Assembly (NCBI RefSeq): GCF_000828635.1
Contig: NZ_AP012547.1
Span: 3,658,001-3,722,000, forward strand
Length of the DNA stretch: 64,000 nt
Source of the DNA: Sulfuritalea hydrogenivorans sk43H
Lineage (GTDB): Bacteria; Pseudomonadota; Gammaproteobacteria; Burkholderiales; Rhodocyclaceae
Reading direction: 5' to 3'
The notes below the pieces were generated by a model, which was not told where the DNA came from, did not search any database, and worked only from the letters and a program-made list of their open reading frames with translations. A program made the translations under genes and the position numbers. Numbering within the stretch: the stretch's first letter is position 1; every line of letters begins with the position of its first letter. This document shows positions 45,438 through 54,207 of the stretch, one piece after another.

Positions 45438-46516
45438 AGCGCCATCAACTGCGCCGCCATCTGCGCCAGATCGAGATGGGCGACGCTGGCACGGGCGGCA
45501 TCGCGCATTACCGAAGCTGTCGCGCACAACGCATCCAGACTCGCCGCCAATGCTGTGGCGTCGCCTGCGCTGATCACCCTGCCGTTCGTCGGCGTAACCA
45601 GTTCCGCCGCGCCGCAAGTAGTCGTCGTGACCAGCGGCAGGCCGCAGGCCAGCGCCTCCAGCGCGGCATTGGGAAAGGGATCGTAGCGCGTGGGCAGGGC
45701 GAATACATCGGCCGCGCCGTAGAACGGCTTGACGTCGGCCTGCGCGCCGAGGAACAGCACGCGCTCATCGACGCCCAGCGTCTGCGCCAGCTTGCGCATC
45801 AGCGTCTCGTGCTTGTCGCGGCCGATCACCCAGAGCCGGGCATCGTTGCGCGACATTCGCGACAAGGCATGGAGCAGGGTCGGCAGGCCCTTGCGTTCAT
45901 AACCCGAACCGACGAAAAGGATTACCGGCGCCGTCTCGCCAACGCCGATCTTCTCGCGCAAGGCCCGACCGTGTTCCTCGCGCAAGCGCGGATGGAAGGC
46001 CTCAAGATCGACGCCGTTATAGATCACCTGCAACTTTTCGTCGGCAACGCCGAAGCGGCGCGCGATGTCGTCCCGCACCATGCGCGAGTTGCAGATCACC
46101 GTGCGCAGGCTCGGGTGGCGGAACATCTCCGCCTCCGCCACCAGTGTGTAACGATGCCACGGCGCCAGCCGGTCGAAGGCCTTGTTGCGCAGTTCCAGCC
46201 AGGAGGCATGGACCCCGTCGCCGGCGCGGTAGATGTCGCAGCCGGGGATGCGCTCGTGGCTTTGCACCAGGTCGAAACGCTTCTGCGCCATCAGGCGCTG
46301 CACGCCGCGCGCAAACCCGGCGTCGCGCCAAGTGCGGCCGAGATAGAAGGGATCGACGCGCACGTACTGCATGTCGCCCGCAGCCTCGCCCTGCCATTGG
46401 CGCGCGACGATCGAGACATCGACGTGCTTCGCCCGCAGCGCCGCCAGCGCGCGCTCGACGAAGCGCTCGGCGCCGCCGAAGGGGGTGTATTTCTGGCGGA
46501 CGATGGCAAGCTTCAC
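45419..46516 (-). CDS. LPS core glycosyltransferase, WaaG-like (GT4)
   Basis: 365 residues, start GTG at 46516 with GAGGAG in front. KLAIVRQKYTPFGGAERFVERAL and ICNSRMVRDDIARRFG, VIYNGVDLEAFHPR, FVGSGYERKGLPTLL, YDPFPNAALEALACGLPLV follow the WaaG (glucosyltransferase I) pattern. Overlaps waaQ by 4 bases, supporting a core-assembly role. Confidence 0.88.
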   Translation of the reverse strand: MKLAIVRQKYTPFGGAERFVERALAALRAKHVDVSIVARQWQGEAAGDMQYVRVDPFYLGRTWRDAGFARGVQRLMAQKRFDLVQSHERIPGCDIYRAGDGVHASWLELRNKAFDRLAPWHRYTLVAEAEMFRHPSLRTVICNSRMVRDDIARRFGVADEKLQVIYNGVDLEAFHPRLREEHGRALREKIGVGETAPVILFVGSGYERKGLPTLLHALSRMSRNDARLWVIGRDKHETLMRKLAQTLGVDERVLFLGAQADVKPFYGAADVFALPTRYDPFPNAALEALACGLPLVTTTTCGAAELVTPTNGRVISAGDATALAASLDALCATASVMRDAARASVAHLDLAQMAAQLMALYSRLI

Positions 46517-47646
46517 GCCAACAGCTCCTCGCAGGCCGCCAGTACTTGCGAGACTGGCAGCGTCGTCAGGCAATCGCTGACCTTGCTGTCATTGCAGCCA
46601 GCCATGCCGCAGGGGCGACAGGGATGGGTGTTCGAGGCAACGACGCGATGGGGATTATTCCCAACGTCGCCCCACGGCCCCCATTCCCGATCACCCGACG
46701 GGCCGAAGATGGCGACCACCGGCGTGCCCATCGCGGCGGCGATGTGCATCGGCGCCGAATCGACGCCGACGAATAGCTTCGCCTGCGCCGTAAGCGCCGC
46801 GAGTTCCTTGAGCGAGAGCTGCCCGGAAAGGTCAATAGTCGGCGCTGGCGCGCTCTGCGTACCTGGAATTCCGCTTCGCGGGCAGGTAACGGCGTCGCGC
46901 GCGGCACACACGGCGTCAATCAGCGCCTTCTCCTTCGCATCCGGTGCCGACGTCAGCACGATGGGCAGGCCCTTCGCCGCGAGCACGTCGCACAAGGCCG
47001 CCACACGATCCGCCGGCCAGCACTTGAAGGTCCAGCGCGATGCGGGATGGACATGGACGAAGCCGCCCTGCGCCAAGCCATGCCGCGCCAGCAATTCCGC
47101 CACGTGCGACTCCGCCGCTGGCCCCGGCACCATGGTCACGCGCATGTCCGCGGGCGTCGGTTCACACCCGAGCGCGCGCAGGCTGTCGAGGTTGGTATCC
47201 ACCGTGTGGCGGTCGCCATGCGATTGCGCCGGATAAAGGTGGGTAAAACTTTTTGCCCAGAATCCTTCACGCGAGCGTGGCGCCACCGACCAGTGCGGCC
47301 GCAGCAGGCGCACCATCCAGGCGCCGCGCGTATGCACCGAAAGATGCACCACAAGATCGTAATGCCGCGACCGCAATCCGGACATCAGTTTCCATTCGGC
47401 CGCGGCCTGCGACAACATCCCCTGCCGCTTCCAGTTGCGGTCGATCAGGTGCAGTTGCGCCAGCGCCGGATGGCCTTCGAGCATCAACGCAGTATCGGCG
47501 TAGACCAGCGCATCCACTTCGCATTGGGGGACGAGGCGCTTCAGCATCGAAAGCACGGGTGTAGCGAGCAGCACATCGCCGTGATGGCGCAGCTTGATCA
47601 CCAGCGCACGGCGCAGGCTGGCCGGAGAAAAGGCTTCAATGGGCAT
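46513..47646 (-). CDS. waaQ: LPS heptosyltransferase III (WaaQ-like, GT9)
   Basis: 377 residues. N-terminal RALVIKLRHHGDVLLATPVLSMLK is the RfaQ/WaaQ signature; PASRWTFKCWPADRVAAL and LFVGVDSAPMHIAAAMGTPVVAIFGPSGD form the ADP-heptose site. Adds a side-branch heptose to the inner core. ATG at 47646 matches family length. The dispersed repeat (46837-46859) encodes TQSAPAPTID in a loop. Confidence 0.9.
   Translation of the reverse strand: MPIEAFSPASLRRALVIKLRHHGDVLLATPVLSMLKRLVPQCEVDALVYADTALMLEGHPALAQLHLIDRNWKRQGMLSQAAAEWKLMSGLRSRHYDLVVHLSVHTRGAWMVRLLRPHWSVAPRSREGFWAKSFTHLYPAQSHGDRHTVDTNLDSLRALGCEPTPADMRVTMVPGPAAESHVAELLARHGLAQGGFVHVHPASRWTFKCWPADRVAALCDVLAAKGLPIVLTSAPDAKEKALIDAVCAARDAVTCPRSGIPGTQSAPAPTIDLSGQLSLKELAALTAQAKLFVGVDSAPMHIAAAMGTPVVAIFGPSGDREWGPWGDVGNNPHRVVASNTHPCRPCGMAGCNDSKVSDCLTTLPVSQVLAACEELLA
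46837..46859 (-). repeat. Dispersed 23-base repeat (left arm diverged), in waaQ
   Basis: AGTCGGCGCTGGCGCGCTCT; right arm intact. Confidence 0.65.
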
Positions 47647-47757
47647 GTGCCCATTTTGCCAGAGCGGGGGCCATTTACCGGCGGCGGCTGTCAAAGCACA
47701 TTCAGTTTGCAGGCTTGTTGCTTGACCTGATTGGACTTTTACCGGAAACTTGCGGCC

Positions 47758-47952
47758 ATGAGCGTTTCCCTCGATCACCTTGAGCACAAGGTCGAACAGA
47801 TATTGGCCGTGTGCGCCAGCCTGCGCAGCGAGAATCAGGCCCTGCGCGCCAACGTGACGGGCTTGGAAACCGAAAATGCCGCGCTGGCAAAGAAGATCGA
47901 CGTCACGCGCGAGCGCCTTGAAGCACTGATGACGCGGTTGCCCGACGAATGA
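47758..47952 (+). CDS. ZapB-like small coiled-coil protein (TIGR02449 type)
   Basis: 64 residues, almost entirely coiled coil: SVSLDHLEHKVEQILAVCASLRSENQALRANV. This gene precedes zapA in many proteobacteria and is thought to be part of the division machinery. ATG at 47758 preferred over a TTG at 47731. Overlaps zapA (ATGA). Confidence 0.8.
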   Translation: MSVSLDHLEHKVEQILAVCASLRSENQALRANVTGLETENAALAKKIDVTRERLEALMTRLPDE

Positions 47953-48275
47953 GCAATACCCTTGAGGTCAAGCTGCTGGGCAAGGAATACCGTGTTGCCT
48001 GCGAACCGGCGGAACGCGAGTCGCTGCTTGCCGCCGTGGCCTTTCTCGACGACAAGCTGAAGGAAATCGGCGACAAGACATCCAGCGGCGCGCGCGCCAG
48101 CGGAGAACGCCTCGCCGTCATGGCGGCACTGAATCTGGCCCATGAACTGCTCACCGTAAAGAACACCCCGGCGGATGCCGCCGCGGCACTTGAAAGCGAA
48201 TCGATTCAGCGTAGAATAAATTCCATCGAGGCCAAGCTCGACGAATCGCTGGCGCAGCACGAACAGTTGTTCTGA
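47949..48275 (+). CDS. zapA: Cell division protein ZapA
   Basis: 108 residues: SNTLEVKLLGKEYRVACEPAERESLLAAVAFLDDKLKEI, then SGERLAVMAALNLAHELL and a C-terminal coiled coil. It bundles FtsZ filaments at the division site. The downstream 6S RNA is its classic neighbour and may be co-transcribed. Confidence 0.95.
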   Translation: MSNTLEVKLLGKEYRVACEPAERESLLAAVAFLDDKLKEIGDKTSSGARASGERLAVMAALNLAHELLTVKNTPADAAAALESESIQRRINSIEAKLDESLAQHEQLF

Positions 48276-48328
48276 ACGCTGTTCCGCGGGTTTTCCGCCC
48301 CCGATTCGTCGAGCTGGGCCTCTCCGGG

Positions 48329-48508
48329 TTTCCCCTGCGGTGTTCGCCAAGGCCATACATTCCTTGAACCAATGCTAATTGGCACCGGCCGCAGCCCAAA
48401 GACGCCGCTGTTGTGATCGCTCCCGGTGAGCGAACCTGAAGCGGCAGGAAAGTGGCCTCTCTGAACCCAGGTTCAGGATGCCGGCCAAACGGCACTCGCG
48501 GGGGAATC
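48329..48508 (+). ncRNA. ssrS: 6S RNA
   Basis: About 180 nt in the standard place after zapA. Closing stem TTCCCCTGCG with CGCGGGGGAA; left GTGTTCGCCAAGGCC; the central region with CCTTGAACCAA, TTGGCACCGG and CGCAGCCC; right GGTGAGCGAACCTGAAG. These are the betaproteobacterial 6S blocks. It binds the sigma-70 RNA polymerase active site as a promoter mimic in stationary phase. Ends are judged from the stem, within 5-10 bases. Confidence 0.87.
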
Positions 48509-48516
48509 TGTCAGCA

Positions 48517-48606
48517 GGGCGCGGAAAACGAAGTTTCAGTGCAGGCTAATGCCGGCTTTTCGGCGTTAAGCGAAGCGGCCGAAACTAAGATTCCGCGCCC
48601 TTTTTT
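48517..48606 (+). terminator. Three-tier structured hairpin with T-tract after 6S RNA
   Basis: Outer stem GGGCGCGGAA/TTCCGCGCCC (10 pairs), middle stem AGTTTC/GAAACT, inner stem TAATGCCG/CGGCGTTA with loop GCTTTT, then TTTTTT. It could be the 6S/zapA terminator, yet is much longer than a simple one, so a separate small RNA or leader element of the EAL/HDOD gene 70 bases on is possible. The span 48276-48675 holds no protein gene. Confidence 0.75.
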
Positions 48607-48675
48607 AGTGATGTTTGATACTCTCACCGCCGAAACAGCAGGCACCTGCCGCTACCTAAGCTTCGTTTTGAACCC

Positions 48676-49956
48676 ATGAGTGATCAAGCACCCCAGATAC
48701 GCGATCAACTGCGGGAAGTGTTCATCGGCCGCCAGCCGATCCTCGACAAGGATCAGGGGCTGGCGGGTTACGAACTGCTGTTCCGTGCCTCGGCGGAAAA
48801 CTCCGCTCATGTCGATAGCGCCACGGCCGCCAAGGCGGCGACCGCCGACGTGGTCTGCAAGGCCTTCGCCGAACTGGGCCTGGCCAATGTCTTCGGCCAG
48901 GTGCGCGCCTTCATCAATGTCGATGCCCTGTTCCTCGAAAGCGATCTGGTCGAATTGCTGCCGAAAGACATCGTCGTGCTCGAAATCGATGTGGTGGCCT
49001 TCGACAATCCGGCACTGCTGCCCCGTTGCCAGGAACTCAAGGCCAAGGGATATGCCTTTTCGCTGTCCGGCGTCACCGATGTCGGCGACCACCTCTGGCC
49101 GCTGGTCGACCTCGCCACCTGGCTCAAGATCAACATCGACGGCCTGGCCGGCGATCAGTTGCAAACCTCGGCACGGGCACTGGGCACCACGCGCCGCCTG
49201 CTGGTTGCCGCCCACGTCGAATCCCAGTCGCAGATGGAACTCTGCCGGCTGCTCGGCTTCCAGTTGTTCCAGGGCTACTACTTCGCCAAGCCCGTGATCG
49301 TGGAGGGGCGCAAGCTGGACGCCTCGACCCAGGGCCTGTTGCGCCTGATAAAACTGGTGGCGGATGACGCCGACCCGGCCCGCCTCGACGCCGCCTTCCG
49401 CACCGAACCGGCACTCGTCATCAATCTCCTGCGGCTGACCAATTCGGTCGGCGTCGGCGCGCGGGCGCGCATCACCTCGGTGCGCCACGCCATCACCGTG
49501 CTGGGCCGGCGCCAGTTGCAGCGCTGGCTGCAGTTGCTGCTGTTCAGTCGCGGCGCCGACATCGATCTTGCCCACAATCCGCTGCTGCAACTGGCCGCGC
49601 TGCGCGGGCGCTTCATGGAACTGCTGGTCGAAAAGCTGCATCCGGGGCAAAGGGATCTGCGCGATCCGGCCTTCATTACCGGCCTGATGTCGGTGGTCCC
49701 CGCCGCGCTGGGCATGTCGATGACGGATGTGCTGGCGCAGATCGCGGTCGGCAACGACGTGCGGCTGGCGTTGACGCACCGCGAGGGCACGCTCGGCAAG
49801 CTGTTCGCGCTCACGGAACGTTACGACGACAATGACGTCGCCGGCGTCCAGGAACTGCTCAGCCCATATGGGGCCAATGCCAGTCTTGGCCTGCTGGGAG
49901 AAATCCTCGGCGAATCGCTGACCTGGGTCCAGCAGCTCGGCATGGACGCGGAGTAA
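48676..49956 (+). CDS. EAL-HDOD signalling protein (YuxH/CdgJ type, degenerate EAL)
   Basis: 426 residues. The N-terminal EAL-like domain begins FIGRQPILDKDQGLAGYELLFR, where ELL replaces the catalytic EAL, so it is unlikely to cleave c-di-GMP. The C-terminal HDOD domain (from about 205: EPALVINLLRLTNSVGVG, ITSVRHAITVLGRRQLQRWLQLLL) mediates signalling. Such proteins influence motility. The structured RNA hairpin lies 70 bases upstream. Its stop overlaps the next ATG. Confidence 0.9.
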   Translation: MSDQAPQIRDQLREVFIGRQPILDKDQGLAGYELLFRASAENSAHVDSATAAKAATADVVCKAFAELGLANVFGQVRAFINVDALFLESDLVELLPKDIVVLEIDVVAFDNPALLPRCQELKAKGYAFSLSGVTDVGDHLWPLVDLATWLKINIDGLAGDQLQTSARALGTTRRLLVAAHVESQSQMELCRLLGFQLFQGYYFAKPVIVEGRKLDASTQGLLRLIKLVADDADPARLDAAFRTEPALVINLLRLTNSVGVGARARITSVRHAITVLGRRQLQRWLQLLLFSRGADIDLAHNPLLQLAALRGRFMELLVEKLHPGQRDLRDPAFITGLMSVVPAALGMSMTDVLAQIAVGNDVRLALTHREGTLGKLFALTERYDDNDVAGVQELLSPYGANASLGLLGEILGESLTWVQQLGMDAE

Positions 49957-50429
49957 TGCCGCGCTACTGGCTGATGAAAACCGAGCCCGCGGTGGTGGGC
50001 ATCGACGACGTGCTGGCGATGCCGCAGCAGACGGTCGACTGGTGGGGCGTGCGCAACTACCAGGCACGCAACTTCATGCGCGACCAGATGCAGGTCGGCG
50101 ATGGCGTGCTGTTCTATCACTCGTCCTGCCCCGAGCCGGGCATTGCGGGGCTGGCCGAAGTATCGCAGCTGGCCTATCCGGACCGCACCCAGTTCGATCC
50201 CGACAGCCCCTACTTCGACCCGAAATCCACTCCGGAAAACCCGCGCTGGGTGAATGTCGATGTGCGCGTCGTGAAGAAAACGCGTCTGGTCGGCCTCGAC
50301 GAACTGCGCACGCACCCTGAACTCGCCCATCTGCGGGCCCTGCAGAAAGGCAACCGCCTGTCGATCACCCCGGTCGACCCGGCGGAATGGAAGTTCATCA
50401 CCGGCAAGCTGATGAAGGCATCGAAATGA
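49956..50429 (+). CDS. EVE domain protein
   Basis: 157-residue single EVE (PUA-like) domain: YWLMKTEPAVVGIDD, VDWWGVRNYQARNFMRDQMQVGDGVLFYHSS, DPKSTPENPRWVNVDVR. EVE domains recognise modified bases in DNA or RNA; this small stand-alone type (Thy28-like) has no proven role in bacteria. Overlaps both neighbours. Confidence 0.93.
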   Translation: MPRYWLMKTEPAVVGIDDVLAMPQQTVDWWGVRNYQARNFMRDQMQVGDGVLFYHSSCPEPGIAGLAEVSQLAYPDRTQFDPDSPYFDPKSTPENPRWVNVDVRVVKKTRLVGLDELRTHPELAHLRALQKGNRLSITPVDPAEWKFITGKLMKASK

Positions 50430-51226
50430 CGCTCTGGTGGCTGAGCTATCCGCTGCTGGGCGTCTTCGCCGGCTTCGTCGCCGGCCTGTTCGGCGTCGGC
50501 GGCGGACTGACCATCGTGCCCTTGCTGTTCATGATTTTCACGGCGCAGAACTTTCCGGTGGAGCACAGCATGCATCTGGCGCTCGGCACCTCGATGGCGA
50601 CCATCGTGTTCACCTCGATCGCCAGCATGCGCGCGCATCACAGCCACGGCGCCGTGCGCTGGGACATCGTGAAAAGTTTCGCGCCGGGACTGGTGGTCGG
50701 TACGCTGTCCGGTTCCTTCTTCGCCACCTGGGTGCCGACGCGACCGCTGGCCATGGTATTCACCGCCATCGTGTATTACGCCTCGGTACAGATGATGCTC
50801 GACTTCAAGCCAAAGCCGCACCGCCAGTTGCCGGGAAGCTTCGGCATGGTCGTCGCCGGTACGCTGGTGGGCATCGTGTCGAGCCTGGTCGCCGCCGGCG
50901 GCGGCTTCCTGACCATTCCCTTCATGGTGTTCTGCAACGTGGTGATTCACCAGGCAGTCGGCACCTCATCGGCGCTCGGCTTCCCGATCGCCGTGGCCGG
51001 CACCGTCGGCTACATCGTCAGCGGCCTGAAGACATCGGGGCTGCCGGAATACTCGCTGGGCTTCGTCTATCTGCCGGCCTTCGTCGGCGTCGTCGCCATC
51101 AGCTTCATGATGGCGCCGGTCGGCGCCCGGCTTGCGCACAAGCTGCCGGTGAAGCAACTGAAGCGCGCCTTCGGCGGCTTCCTCGCGCTGCTGGCGAGCA
51201 AGATGCTGCACGGCTTGCTGAGTTAA
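50426..51226 (+). CDS. TauE/SafE family membrane transporter
   Basis: 266 residues with about eight membrane segments in two halves, each with a Gly-rich motif: FAGFVAGLFGVGGGLTIVPLL and IVSSLVAAGGGFLTIPFMV. The family exports sulfite, sulfoacetate or other organosulfur anions; substrate here unknown. Starts at an ATGA overlap with the EVE gene. Confidence 0.9.
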   Translation: MTLWWLSYPLLGVFAGFVAGLFGVGGGLTIVPLLFMIFTAQNFPVEHSMHLALGTSMATIVFTSIASMRAHHSHGAVRWDIVKSFAPGLVVGTLSGSFFATWVPTRPLAMVFTAIVYYASVQMMLDFKPKPHRQLPGSFGMVVAGTLVGIVSSLVAAGGGFLTIPFMVFCNVVIHQAVGTSSALGFPIAVAGTVGYIVSGLKTSGLPEYSLGFVYLPAFVGVVAISFMMAPVGARLAHKLPVKQLKRAFGGFLALLASKMLHGLLS

Positions 51227-51258
51227 CGCTCATGGCGCCGAGCGCCATCCACCGAGGA

Positions 51259-51446
51259 TGAAACACGCGAAGGGCGAATTGGTCGCCCGCCCCCCTTCCG
51301 CTACGCGGCCCACGGCTGGCTTTGCACAGCCAGCCGGCTGCGGCGGCGCGACGCATGCGTCGCGAATTCCCGCCTCGCCCCTCGCGGGGGTTACCAGTCG
51401 GCGCGCTGCGCGCGAGTGTCAGCCGCGCCTCCGGTCAGTTGTTTCA
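51259..51446. repeat. Family B element (TGAAACA ends), copy 3 (long)
   Basis: 188 bases from TGAAACACGCGAAGGGCG to CAGTTGTTTCA, longer than the other copies because of extra GC-rich hairpins. The last TCA of its right end is the stop codon (TGA) of the minus-strand GST gene. Confidence 0.78.
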
Positions 51447-52142
51447 GCGTTTGACGACGCTGGCATCCTGCCCGAACAGGATGCGTTTGGCATCTTCACT
51501 GACCACCGGCGCCGGATTGATCTCCTTTGCCAGCGCATAGGCCCGCTGCGTCGCCGGTCGTTCGCGAATCGCGGCAAACCAGCGTTTCAGGTGCGGAAAA
51601 TCATCCAGGTTCTGCCGCTGTTTCTCGTGCGGCACGATCCACGGGTAGCAGGCCATGTCGGCGATCGAATAGCCGCCGGCGATGAACTCGCGATCGGCCA
51701 GCTGCTTGTTGAGCACCGCGTACAGCCGCGCGGTTTCCTTGACGTAGCGTTCGATGGCATAGGGCACCGGCTCGGGGGCGTACTGCGTGAAATGGTGGTT
51801 CTGCCCGGCCATCGGCCCGAGCCCGCCCATCTGCCAGAACAGCCACTGGATGGTTTCGGTGCGGCCGCGCAGATCGGGGGCAATGAATTTTCCGGTCTTG
51901 TCGGCCAGATACAGCAGGATCGCGCCCGATTCGAACAGCGAAATCGGCGCACCGCCATCGGCCGGCGCGTGGTCGACGATGGCCGGAATCCGGTTGTTCG
52001 GCGCAATTTTCAGGAAGTCCGCCGCGAACTGCTCGCCCTTGCCGATGTTGATCGGCACGATGCGATGGGGCAGGCCCGTTTCTTCGAGAAACATCGTGAT
52101 CTTGTGGCCGTTCGGGGTGGTCCAGTAATAGAGGTCGATCAT
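51444..52142 (-). CDS. Glutathione S-transferase, YfcG/Ure2-like
   Basis: 232 residues. Thioredoxin-like N-terminal domain (IDLYYWTTPNGHKITMFLEE, NNRIPAIVD, SLFESGAILLYLA) and helical C-terminal domain (YSIADMACYPWIVPH). This Nu-class type acts as a disulfide reductase. ATG at 52142. The stop codon comes from the end of a family B element, so the original C-terminus may have differed. Confidence 0.92.
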   Translation of the reverse strand: MIDLYYWTTPNGHKITMFLEETGLPHRIVPINIGKGEQFAADFLKIAPNNRIPAIVDHAPADGGAPISLFESGAILLYLADKTGKFIAPDLRGRTETIQWLFWQMGGLGPMAGQNHHFTQYAPEPVPYAIERYVKETARLYAVLNKQLADREFIAGGYSIADMACYPWIVPHEKQRQNLDDFPHLKRWFAAIRERPATQRAYALAKEINPAPVVSEDAKRILFGQDASVVKR

Positions 52143-52855
52143 GTGGTCTGCTCCATGCGTTGCACGATGCGGCACGCGGCTTCGCGCGCCCAGAGGGCGT
52201 AAATCGGCGGCCCCGGATGGAAGCCGTCGCCGGCCATGGCCGGGGCGTCCATCATCTCATGGCCGAGGGCGAGGAACTCGCAGCCGGGGCGGCTCGCCGC
52301 CACCTTCGCCAGCACCCGGTTGAAATCGCGCGCGCGACTGCCGACATACCAGCGCAAGGGCTGCGGCAGCGCCGGAAAGCGGTGCATCGGCGGCAGGCCG
52401 GACAGCAGCAGATGACGCGCGCCGAAGCGCGCTTGCAGCACGGCGATCAATTCCCGCTGCGCGCGGCGCCATGCCGCCAGCGATACGCGCCCCGTGACGT
52501 CGTTCACGCCCAGCGAGGTGACGACCACGTCGAACGTCTCCGCCGGTAATCCTCGCAGATGGTCCAGCATGTCGGCCGTGGTGGCGCCGGTGAAGGCCAG
52601 CAGCTTCCAGCGCAGCCGGAAAGTCGGCGCCAGCGACACGGCGAGCTGCCCGGAGAGAGCCTCGTCCTGCGTCGGCGCGCCGACACCGGCGGCGGCCGAA
52701 TCGCCGAGGATCAGCAGTCGCAGCGGCGTGCCGCTGCCGACCTCCCCTTCGCGCGGCCCGTCGGCTTCCGGCAACACGGGCACCGTGCGGCGCACGCGAC
52801 GGCCCTGTGCCAGCAACACCGGGCCGAGCAAAACGGTGGCCAGTGCGTGGCGCAA
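52139..52855 (-). CDS. SGNH/GDSL-type esterase
   Basis: 238 residues with an N-terminal hydrophobic stretch (LATVLLGPVLLA). Block I is LLILGDSAAAGVG (nucleophile Ser), block III SLGVNDVTG and block V DGFHPGPPIY (Asp/His). Acts on short acyl esters. The TTG at 52855 fits the gap after the DUF2721 stop; earlier in-frame starts would lie inside that gene. Overlaps the GST gene by 4 bases. The dispersed repeat copy 52622-52644 encodes SLAPTF. Confidence 0.83.
   Translation of the reverse strand: MRHALATVLLGPVLLAQGRRVRRTVPVLPEADGPREGEVGSGTPLRLLILGDSAAAGVGAPTQDEALSGQLAVSLAPTFRLRWKLLAFTGATTADMLDHLRGLPAETFDVVVTSLGVNDVTGRVSLAAWRRAQRELIAVLQARFGARHLLLSGLPPMHRFPALPQPLRWYVGSRARDFNRVLAKVAASRPGCEFLALGHEMMDAPAMAGDGFHPGPPIYALWAREAACRIVQRMEQTT
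52622..52644 (-). repeat. Dispersed 23-base repeat, in the SGNH esterase gene
   Basis: AGTCGGCGCCAGCGACACGG; two changes in the right arm. Confidence 0.7.
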
Positions 52856-52857
52856 GT

Positions 52858-53292
52858 TCAGTGGCGGTGGTGCGCCGCGGTGCGCACGGCCAGATAGACT
52901 TCGCGCAGGAACAGGCTGAGGCCGGAGATCATCGCCAGCATCGCGCCGATGAACACCGTCGCCACGCTGCGCGCCAGATCGATGCCGAGCAGGGCGCCGA
53001 GGAAGGCGCCGGCAACCACCAGGCACACCAACAGCGCGGACAGCACGGCGCAGAAGATCGCGTAATAGATCAGCCGCGTGCGACGATGGAGGTTGCCGAT
53101 TTCCGTGGCTGCCGCCTCGGCGTCGGCGGGCTCGCAGGTCTGCAGTCGCTCCTGCACCACGCGCCGCCGATCGACAATCCGTCCCAGGCGCGTGTTCAGC
53201 GCGTTGATCAGCGTCGCGATCGCGGTGAGCAGGAAGACCGGCGCGACTGCCAGCTGAATGACGTGACTGATGTCGGTGAGATTGGGATTCAT
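52858..53292 (-). CDS. DUF2721 membrane protein
   Basis: 144 residues with three membrane segments (residues 11-32, 75-95, 105-127) and a charged loop (NTRLGRIVDRRRVVQERL). Matches DUF2721; function unknown. Starts 4 bases after the acyltransferase stop. Confidence 0.88.
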   Translation of the reverse strand: MNPNLTDISHVIQLAVAPVFLLTAIATLINALNTRLGRIVDRRRVVQERLQTCEPADAEAAATEIGNLHRRTRLIYYAIFCAVLSALLVCLVVAGAFLGALLGIDLARSVATVFIGAMLAMISGLSLFLREVYLAVRTAAHHRH

Positions 53293-53296
53293 GGCC

Positions 53297-54199
53297 TCAG
53301 GTCTTTGCCCCCGTCAGCAAGCGCGCAATCTGCGCGTCCTTGTCCTGCCACAATTGCTGCACCCAGCGCTGGAAGGCCGCGCGCACCTCGGCATCGCCCG
53401 CGTAATCGCTGTGCATCAGATGCTCGGGGACCGGCAGGATCTGTACCCGCACGATCACGCGCTTGAGTTTGCCGCAGAGAAACTCCCAGAAATTCGGCGC
53501 GCCATCCGGATAGACAATGGTGACGTCGAGGATGGCCTGAAAGCGGTCGCCCATGGCATTGAGCGCCAGCGCGATGCCGCCGGCCTTGGGCTTGAGCAGA
53601 TGGCGGTAGGGCGATTGCTGGCGCTGGTGCTTGGCCGGCGTGAAGCGCGTGCCTTCGAGAAAGTTCATGACGCTGGTCGGGATCAGGGCGAATTTCTCGC
53701 AGGCGCGGCGCGTGGCCGCCTGGTCCTTGCCGCGCATTTCCGGATGCAGCTTGAGGTAGTCCTCGCCGTGGCGGCGCATGAAGGGAAAATCCAGCGCCCA
53801 CCAGGCCAGGCCCATCACCGGCACCCATTTCAGCTGCTGCTTGATGAAGAATTTCAGCAGCGGAATGCGGCGATTGAACAAGTGCTGCAGGACGAAGATG
53901 TCGGCCCAGGTCTGGTGATTGCAGTTGACCAGATACCAGTTGTGCGGATCCAGCCCGGCAATGCCTTCGACATCCCACTTGGTGCGCTGGGTCAATGCCA
54001 TCCAGCCGCTGTTGCCGGAAATCCACGTCTCGGCGATGGACACCAGCACAGGGTCGATGCGCAGGCGCACAGCCTTGAACGGCAGGATCAGCTTGATGAT
54101 TGCGAACGCCAGCAGGATCGGCACCCAGAACAGCGCGTTGAGCGCCAGCAGCAGCGAGGCGATCAGGCCGAGCAGCGGCGCCGGCAGGAAATTCAGCAC
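53297..54199 (-). CDS. PlsC-like acyltransferase (YihG type)
   Basis: 300-residue membrane-bound acyltransferase. Catalytic NHQTWADI (HxxxxD near residue 95) and NFLEGTRFTP are the acyltransferase motifs I and III; a hydrophobic N-terminus anchors it. Likely modifies phospholipids; YihG-type enzymes add unsaturated chains to lysophosphatidate. Start is GTG with GAGG in front; the ribosome site abuts a family C repeat. Confidence 0.9.
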   Translation of the reverse strand: MLNFLPAPLLGLIASLLLALNALFWVPILLAFAIIKLILPFKAVRLRIDPVLVSIAETWISGNSGWMALTQRTKWDVEGIAGLDPHNWYLVNCNHQTWADIFVLQHLFNRRIPLLKFFIKQQLKWVPVMGLAWWALDFPFMRRHGEDYLKLHPEMRGKDQAATRRACEKFALIPTSVMNFLEGTRFTPAKHQRQQSPYRHLLKPKAGGIALALNAMGDRFQAILDVTIVYPDGAPNFWEFLCGKLKRVIVRVQILPVPEHLMHSDYAGDAEVRAAFQRWVQQLWQDKDAQIARLLTGAKT

Positions 54200-54207
54200 G
54201 CCAGCCT

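Noticed and set aside
48517-48606. c-di-GMP (GEMM) riboswitch before the EAL/HDOD gene
   Set aside because: The stems and loops do not show the GEMM tetraloop and receptor sequence; described instead as an unassigned structured element.
51392-51408. AGTCGGCGCGCTGCG in the family B element
   Set aside because: Only 9 bases match the conserved arm; likely chance in GC-rich DNA.
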